Assembly: GCF_002000545.1 (NCBI RefSeq)
Contig: NZ_MLHL01000019.1
Location: forward strand, 1-64,000
Direction of reading: 5' to 3'
Source: Rodentibacter trehalosifermentans
GTDB lineage: Bacteria; Pseudomonadota; Gammaproteobacteria; Enterobacterales; Pasteurellaceae
DNA: 64,000 nucleotides
The notes under the pieces were generated by a model, which was not told the origin of the DNA, did not search any database, and saw only the letters and a program-made list of their open reading frames with translations. Positions 1 to 8,994 of the stretch are shown piece after piece (positions within the stretch are counted from its first letter, which is position 1; the number at the start of each line of letters is the position of its first letter). The translations under genes and the position numbers were made by a program.

Positions 1-97
1 GATAGAACAAAATATGCTTGATTATTTAAATATAGGCAAAGTTGAACGCTGTCGTTTAATTGATTGTATCCCTCAGAAAATAAAAAATAAAGAATGA
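1..97 (+). CDS. 3' end of an unidentified gene (partial)
   Basis: The window opens inside a gene. The frame beginning at base 2 stays open for 31 codons and stops at TGA 95-97, ending in QKIKNKE. The next gene starts 15 bases later on the same strand, so the two may be co-transcribed. The visible tail has no domain I can recognise, and its identity must come from upstream sequence. It could also be a chance open frame. Confidence 0.4.
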   Translation, partial: IEQNMLDYLNIGKVERCRLIDCIPQKIKNKE

Positions 98-112
98 TCA
101 TTAGGAATCCTC

Positions 113-838
113 ATGCCCTTTACCCTCGCCCATCCTGCAATTATTTTGCCTTTATCCGGTCGCTCTTTTCAGCACTATTTTTACTTTCCCGCCCTTATTT
201 TAGGCTCAATGTCGCCTGATTTTATCTATTATTTATCGGGTAAACCGACTGATGGTGGGCATACTATTTTTTATAGTGAATGGTTGAATTTACCCCTTTG
301 TTTCATTTTTTATTATATTTATCTTACCTTATTAAAAACACCTCTTTGGGCGAATTTACCATGTAGTTTGTCATACAAACTCCCAGATACTGCACCTTTA
401 CCTTATTGGAAACAGCTAATGATATTCTTGTTTTCCGCTTGGTTCGGCATGGTTTCACATATTTTCTTGGATAATTTCACCCATGGCACCGGATATTTCG
501 TGCAAACTTTTCCTTTTTTACAAAAAGAAATTTACTTCCCAATTTATAAATGGCTTCAATATGGTAGCAGCGCAATCGGGTTAATCGCGATGGGAATTTA
601 CCTTCGCACCATGGCAAAACGCTACCCTTACCCACAAACCAAAAGCATCAAACAAAAACAACGCTTTTGGGTTATGGTTCTAGGACTATCGGGTTTAGCC
701 TTTCTATGTTGGAATTTTATTCTGCCGATACAGTTAAAACAACACGGTATTTTGATTGTTCGGACAATAGATTGCCTTTGTCTTACGATATGTTTGGTCG
801 GGCTATTTGAAATTTGCCTACCTAAGTCGAAAGAGTAA
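113..838 (+). CDS. DUF4184-type integral membrane protein
   Basis: The 241-residue product is hydrophobic, with about six predicted membrane segments (roughly residues 20-40, 55-75, 102-122, 148-166, 188-206 and 218-236). The N-terminal PFTLAHPA, the motif SPDFIYY near residue 38 and HIFLDNFTHGTG near residue 120 are features of the DUF4184 family, whose His/Asp pattern resembles the membrane-bound metal-dependent hydrolases of the YdjM group. Catalysis is inference only. A Shine-Dalgarno-like AGGAAT precedes the ATG. It lies about 100 bp upstream of the phosphate-transport pair with no clear terminator between. Function unknown. Confidence 0.72.
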   Translation: MPFTLAHPAIILPLSGRSFQHYFYFPALILGSMSPDFIYYLSGKPTDGGHTIFYSEWLNLPLCFIFYYIYLTLLKTPLWANLPCSLSYKLPDTAPLPYWKQLMIFLFSAWFGMVSHIFLDNFTHGTGYFVQTFPFLQKEIYFPIYKWLQYGSSAIGLIAMGIYLRTMAKRYPYPQTKSIKQKQRFWVMVLGLSGLAFLCWNFILPIQLKQHGILIVRTIDCLCLTICLVGLFEICLPKSKE

Positions 839-939
839 TCCATAAACCGATGATTGCTATTTATAAAATCAATTCTATTTCAAATAAAAATCAGGTAATA
901 TGCGCACGAATTTCAACCCCTTATATGGAGTAATGAGAT

Positions 940-1620
940 ATGGCAATGAATAATATCCTTGGATTATTTGCCCACTCGCCTTTAAAACCTTTGCAAAAAC
1001 ACTCCGACAAAGTGACGGAATGTTGCGATCTTTTAATTCCTTTTTTTGAAAAAACCTTCTCAAAGGATTGGGAAAGTGCGGAGAATGTTCGTTTAGAAAT
1101 CTCCCAACGCGAGCGTGAAGCGGATAGTCTCAAACGTGAAATTCGTTTGAAATTGCCACGCGGTTTATTCTTACCTATCGACCGTACCGATTTACTGGAA
1201 TTGGTGACCCAACAAGATAAACTCGCCAACTTTGCCAAAGATATTGCCGGTCGGATGATTGGTCGCCAATTTGGTATCCCTGAAGAAATGCAGGAAGATT
1301 TTTTGAATTATGTTCGCCGTAGTTTGGATTCTATTCATCAAGCCCATTTTGTGATTGAAGAAATGGATAAATTATTGGAAACCGGCTTTAAAGGCCGTGA
1401 GCTACAATTAGTAAACAATATGATTCAAGAATTGGACAGCATTGAAGATGATACGGATCAAATGCAAATTAAACTGCGTAAAATGCTTTACACCATTGAA
1501 AGCCGTTACAACCCGATTGATGTGATGTTCTTGTATAAAATCATTGAATGGGTGGGTGTTCTTGCCGATCAAGCACAGCGTGTCGGTTCACGTATTGAAT
1601 TAATGTTAGCGCGTTCATAA
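940..1620 (+). CDS. DUF47 / TIGR00153 family PhoU-like protein
   Basis: A 226-residue soluble, strongly helical and charged protein with the length and helical layout of the DUF47 (TIGR00153) family. These proteins have a PhoU-like fold and are usually encoded next to a Pit phosphate transporter, which they are thought to regulate. Here the pit gene follows after 25 bp on the same strand. GGAG lies just ahead of the start, and a TATA-rich stretch at about 890-900 could hold the promoter. There is no signal peptide. The regulatory role is inferred from family and neighbour. Confidence 0.9.
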   Translation: MAMNNILGLFAHSPLKPLQKHSDKVTECCDLLIPFFEKTFSKDWESAENVRLEISQREREADSLKREIRLKLPRGLFLPIDRTDLLELVTQQDKLANFAKDIAGRMIGRQFGIPEEMQEDFLNYVRRSLDSIHQAHFVIEEMDKLLETGFKGRELQLVNNMIQELDSIEDDTDQMQIKLRKMLYTIESRYNPIDVMFLYKIIEWVGVLADQAQRVGSRIELMLARS

Positions 1621-1645
1621 AACTTATATACATAGGAAAAATACT

Positions 1646-2908
1646 ATGGAAATAATTAATCAATATGGTACATGGTTGGTGTTGATCACTGCTGTGTTTG
1701 GTTTTTTTATGGCTTTTGGTATTGGCGCTAATGATGTCTCAAATTCAATGGGAACCTCTGTAGGTTCAGGCACAATTACCGCAAAACAAGCGATTATCAT
1801 CGCATTAATTTTTGAATCTGCCGGGGCGTATCTTGCCGGTGGCGAAGTTACAGAAACCATTAAGAGCGGCGTCATTGATCCAATGCAATTTGTCAATACA
1901 CCGGAAATTCTCGCTCTGGGAATGATTTCCGCACTTTTTGCTTCTGGTGTTTGGTTGTTTATCGCCACAAAAATGGGCTGGCCGGTTTCCGGTACACATA
2001 CCATTATCGGTGCAATTATTGGCTTTGCTTGTGTCACCATCGGCCCCGGTTCGGTGGATTGGTCAACAATCGGTAGCATTGTAGGAAGTTGGTTTGTTAC
2101 CCCTGTGGTTGCCGGAATTTTGGCTTATGCCATTTTTGCCAGCACGCAAAAGCTTATTTTTGACACCGACCAACCTCTCAAAAATGCACAAAAATACGGA
2201 CCTTACTACATGGGGGTGACCATTTTTGTGCTTTGCATCGTCACTATGACAAAAGGCTTAAAACACGTCGGGTTACATCTTTCCACCAACGAAACGCTAG
2301 CGATTTCATTGGCAATCAGCCTTGTCGGAATGATCTTCTTCCGTTTCTATTTCCGCAGCAAAACCTTTGAGCAATCTGCGACAAAAGGTACATTTGGTGC
2401 AGTAGAAAAAGTGTTCAGTATTTTAATGCTTTTAACCGCCTGTGCTATGGCATTCGCACACGGTTCTAACGATGTAGCCAATGCGATTGGTCCACTTTCC
2501 GCCGTGGTTTCCATTGTTGATGAAGGCGGCAAAATTGTTTCAGGCGGCACATTAGCTTGGTGGATTTTACCATTAGGTGCGTTAGGCATTGCAGTTGGAT
2601 TGATCACCATGGGGCAAAAAGTAATGGCGACAGTAGGATCGGGTATTACCGATTTAACGCCAAGCCGTGGTTTCGCTGCTCAATTTGCTACCGCAATGAC
2701 TGTGGTCGTCGCTTCCGGTACAGGTTTACCGATCTCCACTACACAGACGCTTGTTGGGGCAATTTTGGGTATCGGTTTTGCACGTGGTATTGCCGCCTTA
2801 AATTTAACGGTCATCCGCAATATCATCAGCTCATGGGTCGTCACCCTCCCGGCCGGTGCGTTTTTTGCTATCGTAATTTTCTACATTTTACGGGCAATTT
2901 TTCACTAA
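1646..2908 (+). CDS. pitA: Low-affinity inorganic phosphate transporter, PiT (PHO4) family
   Basis: A 420-residue inner-membrane protein with about ten to eleven membrane segments. The two PHO4 signature repeats are visible: GANDVSNSMGTSVGSGTI near residue 27 and HGSNDVANAIGPLS near residue 272, reflecting the inverted internal duplication of the family. PiT proteins import phosphate or metal-phosphate complexes driven by H+ or Na+. The start lies 25 bp after the DUF47 gene behind AGGAAAAA, so the pair forms an operon that ends at a strong hairpin directly downstream. Length is near that of H. influenzae PitA. Ion coupling cannot be read from the sequence. Confidence 0.95.
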   Translation: MEIINQYGTWLVLITAVFGFFMAFGIGANDVSNSMGTSVGSGTITAKQAIIIALIFESAGAYLAGGEVTETIKSGVIDPMQFVNTPEILALGMISALFASGVWLFIATKMGWPVSGTHTIIGAIIGFACVTIGPGSVDWSTIGSIVGSWFVTPVVAGILAYAIFASTQKLIFDTDQPLKNAQKYGPYYMGVTIFVLCIVTMTKGLKHVGLHLSTNETLAISLAISLVGMIFFRFYFRSKTFEQSATKGTFGAVEKVFSILMLLTACAMAFAHGSNDVANAIGPLSAVVSIVDEGGKIVSGGTLAWWILPLGALGIAVGLITMGQKVMATVGSGITDLTPSRGFAAQFATAMTVVVASGTGLPISTTQTLVGAILGIGFARGIAALNLTVIRNIISSWVVTLPAGAFFAIVIFYILRAIFH

Positions 2909-2914
2909 TTAAAA

Positions 2915-2942
2915 AAAGTGCGGTTAAATTTGACCGCACTTT
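2915..2942 (+). terminator. Terminator built from an inverted pair of uptake sequences
   Basis: A perfect 10-bp stem AAAGTGCGGT/ACCGCACTTT with an 8-nt loop is followed by TTCTTTCT. Each arm is a DNA uptake core. It lies 6 bp after the pit stop. Confidence 0.85.
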
Positions 2943-2996
2943 CTTTCTCAATTAAGGTCTGTATCAAGTGACTTAAAATCATTTTAAAGGATAGCT

Positions 2997-3626
2997 ATGC
3001 CAAAAATCTCTTCAATATTAACATTAACGCGATTTTTACTCCCTAGCATTTTGCTCGGTTCTACAATAAATTCCGCCTATGCTGAAACCCAATATGTGAC
3101 AGAAAATCTGAATACTTACCTTCGCCGTGGTGCCGGTGATCAATTTAAAATTGCAGGCGCTATTCAATCAGGAGAACAGGTTAACGTATTGGATAGACAA
3201 GGTAAATACAGCCTTATTCGTGATAGCAAAAACCGTGAGGCTTGGATTTTATCTTCCGAACTCAGTAATAGCCCAAGTAGTAAACTCGAAAACCCAAAAT
3301 TAAAAGCACAAATTCAAGAATTAACCTTAAAGCTCAATCATTTAGACAGTGACTGGCAACAACGGACGGTGGAAATGCAACGCCGTACCAAACAATCAGA
3401 ACAACAAAGCAGTGAATTATTAGAACAAAATTCTCAGCTTAAACGTGAGTTAGAGATCGTTAAAAACAAAAATCGGGATTTAGAAGCGATGCTGGATGTG
3501 GGCAAGCGTGAAATTGCCATTCAATGGTTTATTTATGGCGGTTCCGTACTGGGCGTAGGCTTATTACTCGGGTTAATTATTCCGCATATTTTACCAAGAC
3601 GTAAACGTCGTGATGGTTGGGCATAA
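2997..3626 (+). CDS. TIGR04211-type SH3 domain membrane protein (YgiM-like)
   Basis: The 209-residue product has a signal-like N-terminus ending in NSAYA near residue 29, a bacterial SH3 domain at about 30-92 (LNTYLRRGAGDQFKIAG to AWILSSEL), a long Gln/Glu/Lys-rich coiled coil at about 98-162, a membrane segment at about 174-198 and a basic tail PRRKRRDGWA. This is the layout of the YgiM/TIGR04211 family. In E. coli ygiM also lies just upstream of cca, as here. It should be anchored in the inner membrane with the SH3 domain in the periplasm. Biochemical role unknown. A terminator separates it from cca. Confidence 0.85.
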   Translation: MPKISSILTLTRFLLPSILLGSTINSAYAETQYVTENLNTYLRRGAGDQFKIAGAIQSGEQVNVLDRQGKYSLIRDSKNREAWILSSELSNSPSSKLENPKLKAQIQELTLKLNHLDSDWQQRTVEMQRRTKQSEQQSSELLEQNSQLKRELEIVKNKNRDLEAMLDVGKREIAIQWFIYGGSVLGVGLLLGLIIPHILPRRKRRDGWA

Positions 3627-3633
3627 TCGATAG

Positions 3634-3652
3634 CACCGAACTCCGTTCGGTG
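3634..3652 (+). terminator. Rho-independent terminator
   Basis: An 8-bp stem CACCGAAC/GTTCGGTG with a TCC loop is followed by TTCTTTTT. It lies between the SH3-protein gene and cca and ends 19 bp before the cca start. Confidence 0.85.
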
Positions 3653-3671
3653 TTCTTTTTAAGGAAAATCC

Positions 3672-4961
3672 ATGGAAATCTATTTAGTAGGGGGAGCCGT
3701 GCGTGACCGGCTCCTCGGTTTGCCTGTAAAAGATCGAGATTGGGTGATCGTGGGGGCGACACCGGAACAATTATTAGCACAAGGCTATCAACAGGTGGGC
3801 AAAGATTTTCCTGTTTTTCTCAATCCCCAAACCAAAGAAGAATATGCCTTGGCAAGAACAGAACGAAAATCCGGCAAGGGCTATACCGGATTTCTCTGTG
3901 ATTTTTCAGAAAATATCACACTAGAAGAAGATCTTATCCGTCGGGATCTCACCATCAATGCCATGGCGCAGGATAAACAAGGCCATCTTTTTGATCCCTA
4001 TCAGGGCAAGCAGGATTTAGATAAGCGAATTTTACGCCATATTTCCCCTGCATTTGCAGAAGATCCCTTGCGGGTTCTACGGGTTGCCCGTTTTGCTGCC
4101 CGTTTTCATCATTTAGGCTTTCATATCGCACTGGAAACCCTCCAATTAATGGAAAATCTGGTGCAAAGTGGCGAACTCTCACATCTCACGGCAGAACGGG
4201 TATGGCTTGAAACGGAAAAAGCCCTTAATGAAAAACACCCTGAAATTTATTTTGAAGTATTACGTCAAATTGGCGCCTTAAAAATCCTTTTTCCTGAACT
4301 TGATGCTTTGTATGGCGTGCCAAATCCTACACAACATCACCCGGAAATTGATAGTTTTGTACATACGATGCTAGTGTTGAAGCAGGCAGTAAAACTCACC
4401 GAAAACAAACTTCAACTCAACAAAAGTGCGGTGCGTTTTGCGGCCATTTGCCACGATCTTGGCAAAGCCCTCACACCAAAAGAAATTCTGCCTCATCATT
4501 ATGGACATGAACAAGCAGGCATTAAACCGACCCGTACACTCTCTAAACGGTTAAAAGTGCCAAGCTATTACCAAGAACTTGCCGAACTCACCTGTGAATA
4601 CCACACTCATATTCATAAGGCCTTTGAGCTTCGTCCGGAAACTGTGATGAAACTGTTTAACCGTTTTGATGCCTGGCGTAAACCACAACGGTTCCAAGAA
4701 TTTCTTTTAGTTTGCCTTGCCGATACCCGAGGTAGAAGTGGTTTTGAGCAGCGTGAATACCCACAACGGGATTACATCAACGCACTACTAAAAGCCGCAG
4801 AAAGCGTAGATGTGCAACAAATTATTGCAGAAGGATTTGAAAAACAAAACATTCGGGAAGAATTAAACCGCCGCAGAACACAGGCTATCAGTGAGATGAA
4901 AAAAGCCTACCAAAGACAAGGAGAACAGGCTTTACTAAATAGCGATGAGCGCTTAAAATAG
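3672..4961 (+). CDS. cca: CCA-adding tRNA nucleotidyltransferase, multifunctional
   Basis: Class II tRNA nucleotidyltransferase that builds and repairs the 3' CCA end of tRNAs. The 429-residue length fits the gamma-proteobacterial form. The N-terminal catalytic head shows [10 protein letters not shown] at residues 7-16 and the metal-binding pair in [16 protein letters not shown] follows near residue 95. The C-terminal HD domain contains ICHDLGKAL near residue 257, which gives the E. coli-type enzyme its phosphohydrolase activities. The ATG lies behind AAGGAAAA. lolB follows after 27 bp. pcnB at 33.6 kb is a paralogue with a different tail. Confidence 0.96.
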   Translation: MEIYLVGGAVRDRLLGLPVKDRDWVIVGATPEQLLAQGYQQVGKDFPVFLNPQTKEEYALARTERKSGKGYTGFLCDFSENITLEEDLIRRDLTINAMAQDKQGHLFDPYQGKQDLDKRILRHISPAFAEDPLRVLRVARFAARFHHLGFHIALETLQLMENLVQSGELSHLTAERVWLETEKALNEKHPEIYFEVLRQIGALKILFPELDALYGVPNPTQHHPEIDSFVHTMLVLKQAVKLTENKLQLNKSAVRFAAICHDLGKALTPKEILPHHYGHEQAGIKPTRTLSKRLKVPSYYQELAELTCEYHTHIHKAFELRPETVMKLFNRFDAWRKPQRFQEFLLVCLADTRGRSGFEQREYPQRDYINALLKAAESVDVQQIIAEGFEKQNIREELNRRRTQAISEMKKAYQRQGEQALLNSDERLK

Positions 4962-4988
4962 CCGCAATTTTTTGGCGAAATATCACCT

Positions 4989-5609
4989 ATGAAATCATTA
5001 AAATTTTTAACCGCACTTTTTATTGCAACGATCCTAAGTGCCTGTACCTTCGATACAGAGCGTCCAACCAATGTGCAATATCTTGAGAAAACCGATGCCG
5101 CTTGGCAACAGCACTTACAAAAAATCGAAAAAATTCAGCAATATCAAGCCAAAGGGCAAATTGGTTACATTAGCCCGAAAGAACGCTTTTCCAGCCGCTT
5201 TGAATGGCAATATCAAAATCCACAATCCTACCGCCTTAAACTCTATTCACTTATCAGTAAAGCCACTTTATTGATTGAAATGCAACCACAGGGAATGACA
5301 ATTTCAGATAACAACGGTAATCGACAATCGGCACGCAATACAAAATTATTACTTCAAGAAATGATCGGTATGGATATTCCCTTAGAGCATCTTGCTTATT
5401 GGTTAAAAGGACAACCTGCCGTCAATTCTGATTATAAAGTGGGAATAAATCATTTACTTGGCACCTTCAGTTATCCTCTTGAGGGTTCTATTTGGACAGC
5501 CGATTATTTAACTTATCATGCAGAAAATGCGATGCCGGAAAATATCTTATTGAAAAATCAAAATACCGCCCAAACCCTAAAAATCCGTGTGGATGAGTGG
5601 GCATTTTAA
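4989..5609 (+). CDS. lolB: Outer-membrane lipoprotein insertion receptor LolB
   Basis: LolB accepts lipoproteins from the periplasmic carrier LolA and inserts them in the outer membrane. The 206-residue product starts with a lipoprotein signal whose lipobox LSAC places the acylated cysteine at residue 19. The mature part has the all-beta LolB character, for example GQIGYISPKERFSSRFEW near residue 56. An uptake sequence codes for part of the signal peptide (residues 7-11). The TAA stop shares its last base with the ispE start, so the two are translationally coupled. Together with ispE and prs the order matches H. influenzae. Confidence 0.94.
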   Translation: MKSLKFLTALFIATILSACTFDTERPTNVQYLEKTDAAWQQHLQKIEKIQQYQAKGQIGYISPKERFSSRFEWQYQNPQSYRLKLYSLISKATLLIEMQPQGMTISDNNGNRQSARNTKLLLQEMIGMDIPLEHLAYWLKGQPAVNSDYKVGINHLLGTFSYPLEGSIWTADYLTYHAENAMPENILLKNQNTAQTLKIRVDEWAF

Positions 5610-6526
5610 TGAAAACCTATCAATTTTCGACCGCACTTTCCTCGCCTTCCGAACTTGGAAAACCCCGCCGTTTTCCAAGCCCTGCGAAACTGAATTTATT
5701 CCTTTATATCAACGGAAGATTGCCAAATGGCTATCACGAATTACAAACCCTTTTCCAATTTCTTGATTTTGGCGATTGGCTGGAAATTGATGTCCGCACA
5801 CATGATAATCAGATTATCATCACCCCTGAAATACCGAATCTAAAAACAGAAGATAATTTAATTTATCGGGCTGCAAAATTATTACAACAAAAAGCCAATA
5901 TCACCCAAGGGGCAAACCTACATTTAGACAAAATTCTTCCTATGGGAGGCGGTGTCGGCGGCGGTTCTTCCAATGCGGCTACCACCTTGGTTGTTTTAAA
6001 TGTGCTTTGGGGAGCGAATTTGTCCCTTGATGAACTCGCAGAAATCGGCTTGGAATTGGGGGCTGATGTACCGATTTTTATACATGGTCATGCGGCTTTT
6101 GCCGAAGGTGTGGGTGAAAAAATCACTTATTGCCATCCGCAGGAAAAATGGTTTGTCGTGCTCAAACCGGAAAGTGCAATTTCTACGGCGGTGATTTTTA
6201 ATGATCCGGCGCTCCCCCGTCACACCCCGAAAAGACCGCTAGATAAGTTACTTCATTCGCCCTACGAAAACGATTGCCAAAAAATTGTGTTAAATCACTA
6301 TTCCGACGTTGAAAATGCCCTGAACTGGTTGCTACAATATGCACCGGCAAGATTAACCGGAACCGGTGCTTGCGTATTTGCTGAATTTGATAATGAGGCT
6401 GATGCTCAAGCATGTTTTCAACAAAAACCCAAAGCATTATTCGGTTTTGTTGCGAAAGGACTCAATGTTTCCCCGTTACATCAACTGCTGAAACACCACA
6501 ATCTCCCAAACTCATCAACAATTTAA
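5609..6526 (+). CDS. ispE: 4-diphosphocytidyl-2-C-methyl-D-erythritol kinase
   Basis: IspE phosphorylates CDP-methylerythritol in the non-mevalonate isoprenoid pathway. The ATG overlapping the lolB stop gives 305 residues; a GTG 12 bases upstream is in frame but less likely. GHMP-kinase features are clear: PSPAKLNLFLY near residue 27 with the catalytic Lys, the ATP loop PMGGGVGGGSSNAATT near residue 115, and GADVPIF with the catalytic Asp near 152. Compared with E. coli IspE as I recall it, there is an N-terminal extension of about 20 residues partly encoded by an uptake sequence. prs follows after 16 bp. Confidence 0.95.
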   Translation: MKTYQFSTALSSPSELGKPRRFPSPAKLNLFLYINGRLPNGYHELQTLFQFLDFGDWLEIDVRTHDNQIIITPEIPNLKTEDNLIYRAAKLLQQKANITQGANLHLDKILPMGGGVGGGSSNAATTLVVLNVLWGANLSLDELAEIGLELGADVPIFIHGHAAFAEGVGEKITYCHPQEKWFVVLKPESAISTAVIFNDPALPRHTPKRPLDKLLHSPYENDCQKIVLNHYSDVENALNWLLQYAPARLTGTGACVFAEFDNEADAQACFQQKPKALFGFVAKGLNVSPLHQLLKHHNLPNSSTI

Positions 6527-6542
6527 CCTGAGGTTATAACAA

Positions 6543-7490
6543 ATGCCAGACATTAAACTCTTCGCGGGTAATGCCACACCTGAACTTGCAAAACGGATTT
6601 CAGAACGTTTATATATTTCTCTTGGCGATGCGACTGTTGGTCGTTTCAGTGATGGTGAAATTCAAGTTCAAATCAATGAAAATGTACGGGGAGCAGATGT
6701 CTTTATCATCCAGTCAACCTGTGCCCCTACCAATGATAATTTAATGGAATTAATCGTCATGGTGGATGCCTTACGCCGAGCCTCCGCCGGGCGCATCACC
6801 GCAGTGATTCCTTATTTCGGTTATGCGCGTCAAGATCGTCGTGTCCGTTCAGCCCGTGTGCCTATCACCGCTAAAGTTGTGGCAGATATGCTTTCTACCG
6901 TGGGCATTGACCGTGTTCTCACCTGCGATTTACACGCAGAACAAATTCAAGGTTTCTTTGATGTACCGGTGGATAACGTATTCGGTTCCCCTGTTCTGAT
7001 TCATGATATTTTGAAAAAAACTGATCTTGAAAATCCTATTGTGGTTTCTCCGGATATCGGCGGTGTCGTTCGTGCCCGTGCCGTTGCCAAATTATTAAAC
7101 GATACTGACATGGCAATTATCGATAAACGTCGTCCTCATGCCAACGTGGCTCAAGTGATGCACATTATTGGCGATGTTGCAGGACGTGATTGTATTCTTG
7201 TCGATGATATGATCGACACCGGAGGCACATTATGCAAAGCGGCAGAAGCCTTAAAAGAGCGTGGTGCGAAACGGGTCTTTGCCTATGCGACACATGCTGT
7301 CTTTTCCGGCTCAGCTGCGAAAAACCTCGCCAGTGATGCTATTGATGAAATTGTCGTGACCGATACGATTCCACTTTCCACAGAAATGAAAGCCCTCGGT
7401 AAAGTACGTATTCTCACCCTCTCTTCAATGCTTGCAGAGGCAATTCGCCGCATCAGCAACGAAGAATCTATCTCAGCGATGTTTAACTAA
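6543..7490 (+). CDS. prs: Ribose-phosphate pyrophosphokinase
   Basis: Makes PRPP from ribose-5-phosphate and ATP for nucleotide, histidine and NAD synthesis. At 315 residues it has full family length. Visible signatures are [16 protein letters not shown] near residue 36, the ATP-site RQDRR near 98, the catalytic loop region and the PRPP-binding loop [12 protein letters not shown] near 218. GAGGT lies 8 bp before the ATG. It closes the cca-lolB-ispE-prs run; only a weak GC hairpin follows, and the decayed IS1016 island begins within 70 bp of the stop. Confidence 0.97.
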   Translation: MPDIKLFAGNATPELAKRISERLYISLGDATVGRFSDGEIQVQINENVRGADVFIIQSTCAPTNDNLMELIVMVDALRRASAGRITAVIPYFGYARQDRRVRSARVPITAKVVADMLSTVGIDRVLTCDLHAEQIQGFFDVPVDNVFGSPVLIHDILKKTDLENPIVVSPDIGGVVRARAVAKLLNDTDMAIIDKRRPHANVAQVMHIIGDVAGRDCILVDDMIDTGGTLCKAAEALKERGAKRVFAYATHAVFSGSAAKNLASDAIDEIVVTDTIPLSTEMKALGKVRILTLSSMLAEAIRRISNEESISAMFN

Positions 7491-7532
7491 CCTACCTCTC
7501 CTAAAGAGCGGTCGAAAATCTAAGAGGTTTTT

Positions 7533-7556
7533 GAGCTCCCCCCAAAAGGGGGACTC
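7533..7556 (+). terminator. Possible terminator after prs
   Basis: A C5/G5 stem with an AAAA core, flanked by GAG and CTC, is followed by ATTTATAA rather than a clean T-run. It sits between prs and the transposase remnant. Confidence 0.35.
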
Positions 7557-7558
7557 AT

Positions 7559-8131
7559 TTATAAAGGGAAATTTTTTCGGTTTATTCCATTGTATTTTCT
7601 CAGTACTCTCTTCGCTTGACTCCAAAAATTTTCAATACTGTTGATGTGATTTTGCTTCACTGCAAATAGCTCTGAATGGTTGATTCTTTCGTGGTGAAAT
7701 TCACTCACATCAAGTGTATCATAACTACGATAAGTATCTGTATAAAACCTGCCTATCAGGTTTGACTTTCCTTGTTATCACCGGTATTAGCGTTTCGGAT
7801 TTGGTGTTTTCAACAATCACCGTAAAGACTTTCCTTGCCGTTTTAACAAGCCAAACACAGCAACTTTTCCTGCAGCACCTCGCCCTCTTTTTCCTTTTCG
7901 ATGACCACCAAAATAACTTTCATCTACCTCAATTTTTCCCTCAAAAATCTCATGAGCTTTGAGGGCAAGATAATATTCAATGACGAGCCTGATTTTATGG
8001 TAAAACAGAGCGGCAGTATTAGATTGAACATCAAGCAAATCTACGGCGGTTCTTGCCGTCACTTCTGCGACAAAATATTCAAGGAATTTTCGATGAATAG
8101 ATTTCTTTAATTTACAATGGCTTATCTTCAT
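7559..8131 (-). pseudogene. IS1016-type (IS1595 family) transposase, frameshifted
   Basis: The first 104 codons from the ATG at 8131 read as an IS1595-family transposase, including VDESYFGGHRKGKRG with the first catalytic Asp. Translation then leaves frame: one base appears to be missing near 7829-7835, after which KVFTVIVENTKSETLIPVI continues in a second frame, and a further shift near 7745-7760 is needed to read YTDTYRSYD (second Asp) and NSIENFWSQAKRVLRKYNG (third acidic residue), ending at TAA 7559-7561. All three catalytic blocks survive in sequence but in three frames, so no active enzyme can be made without recoding. Function lost with high likelihood. Confidence 0.88.
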
Positions 8132-8170
8132 TTTTGTAGTGTAGCATTCTTGTTAATCTACTACAGCTCC
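8132..8170. mobile_element. Outer end of the IS1016-like element
   Basis: Upstream of the transposase start the sequence, read on the minus strand, begins GGAGCTGTAGTAGATTAAC and runs directly into the start codon. This fits a terminal inverted repeat of an IS1016-like element as I remember it. I find no matching repeat on the prs side (7491-7558), so the other end appears deleted or decayed. The exact boundary is an inference. Confidence 0.55.
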
Positions 8171-8630
8171 AAAAGAAATATGGATGCAATCTTAACTTCT
8201 CTAAAAAGTTGTTTTTCACTGTAAACAAATTAAATTACCGGTTATCTCTCTTCACTATACAGGCTTTAGCTTAATGGTCGTTATTCTTCCTCAAATGAAA
8301 CCATTTTTCATGTTTCAATCATTGAAGAAAACTAACATAAAAATATCAAGTGGTAGAATTTTACGCTCAATACTTGATGTTCATAGTTAAACGATACATC
8401 CATAAGGTTCTGAAATGGATCGGTTTAAAACTCTAGTATTTCTTTGCTCATTAATTGTCGAAATACATTAAGTAGAAAAAGACTGCTTGAATCACACAAT
8501 TTCAACTATTGATACAAATACACTGTCAAAAACTAGTATAGATAATGCCTATAATCGGGCGGTACTCTGAGAGATAAACCAAGAATGAAATATCAGGTAC
8601 AAAGCTCAATATTTAATTTAGGGATATTTA
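8171..8630. other. Gene-free AT-rich stretch
   Basis: No open frame with protein-like composition on either strand, no tRNA-like fold, no intact uptake sequence and no convincing terminator. It lies between two mobile-element remnants and looks like degraded former coding or insertion DNA. Confidence 0.5.
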
Positions 8631-8653
8631 TCCAAGTTTTTGGGAGCAGATCA
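8631..8653. repeat. IS3-like terminal repeat, copy 1
   Basis: TCCAAGTTTTTGGGAGCAGATCA is nearly identical to a 24-base stretch at 44206-44229 (one G fewer here). Read in reverse it starts TGATCTGCTCCC and ends TTGGA, which resembles the inverted repeats of IS3-family elements of the IS150 group. No transposase reading frame accompanies it. Confidence 0.5.
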
Positions 8654-8673
8654 TCAGATGGATTTTTCTTTTC

Positions 8674-8994
8674 TTAGCCGCCTACAAATTTAACGGTGAA
8701 ACCTTTTTCTTCCAGCAATTGTTTGAGTAAATCTCGCTTTTCACCTTGAATTTCAATATTACCGCTTTTTACCGCGCCTCCTGTACCACAGCGTTTTTTA
8801 AGTTCAGTGGCCAGTTTTTTCAATTCTTCATCCGCTAAATCTAATCCGCTAATCACCGAAACCCCGGCTCCTTTTCGACCACTGGTTTGGCGTTGAATAC
8901 GCACAATGCCATCGCCTTTTGGCTTTAATGACTGCCGTTTTTCTTCTTTAATTCGTCCACTTTCCGTGGAATACACTAAAACAGAATCAGACAT
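8674..8994 (-). CDS. yciH: SUI1-family translation initiation factor-like protein YciH
   Basis: A 106-residue protein of the SUI1/eIF1 family. The core IRIQRQTSGRKGAGVSVISG, the block ELKKLATELKKRCGTGG and the C-terminal LLEEKGFTVKFVGG are typical of YciH, which can influence fidelity of start-codon selection in vitro. The start is one of two adjacent ATGs overlapping the pyrF stop; I take the second (MSDSVL). The lapA-lapB-pyrF-yciH order is the same as in E. coli. Its physiological role in bacteria is not settled. Confidence 0.92.
   Translation of the reverse strand: MSDSVLVYSTESGRIKEEKRQSLKPKGDGIVRIQRQTSGRKGAGVSVISGLDLADEELKKLATELKKRCGTGGAVKSGNIEIQGEKRDLLKQLLEEKGFTVKFVGG

Noticed and set aside
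7714-8110. Plus-strand frames in the IS1016 region
   Set aside because: They are antisense to the transposase remnant, whose catalytic blocks are recognisable on the minus strand.
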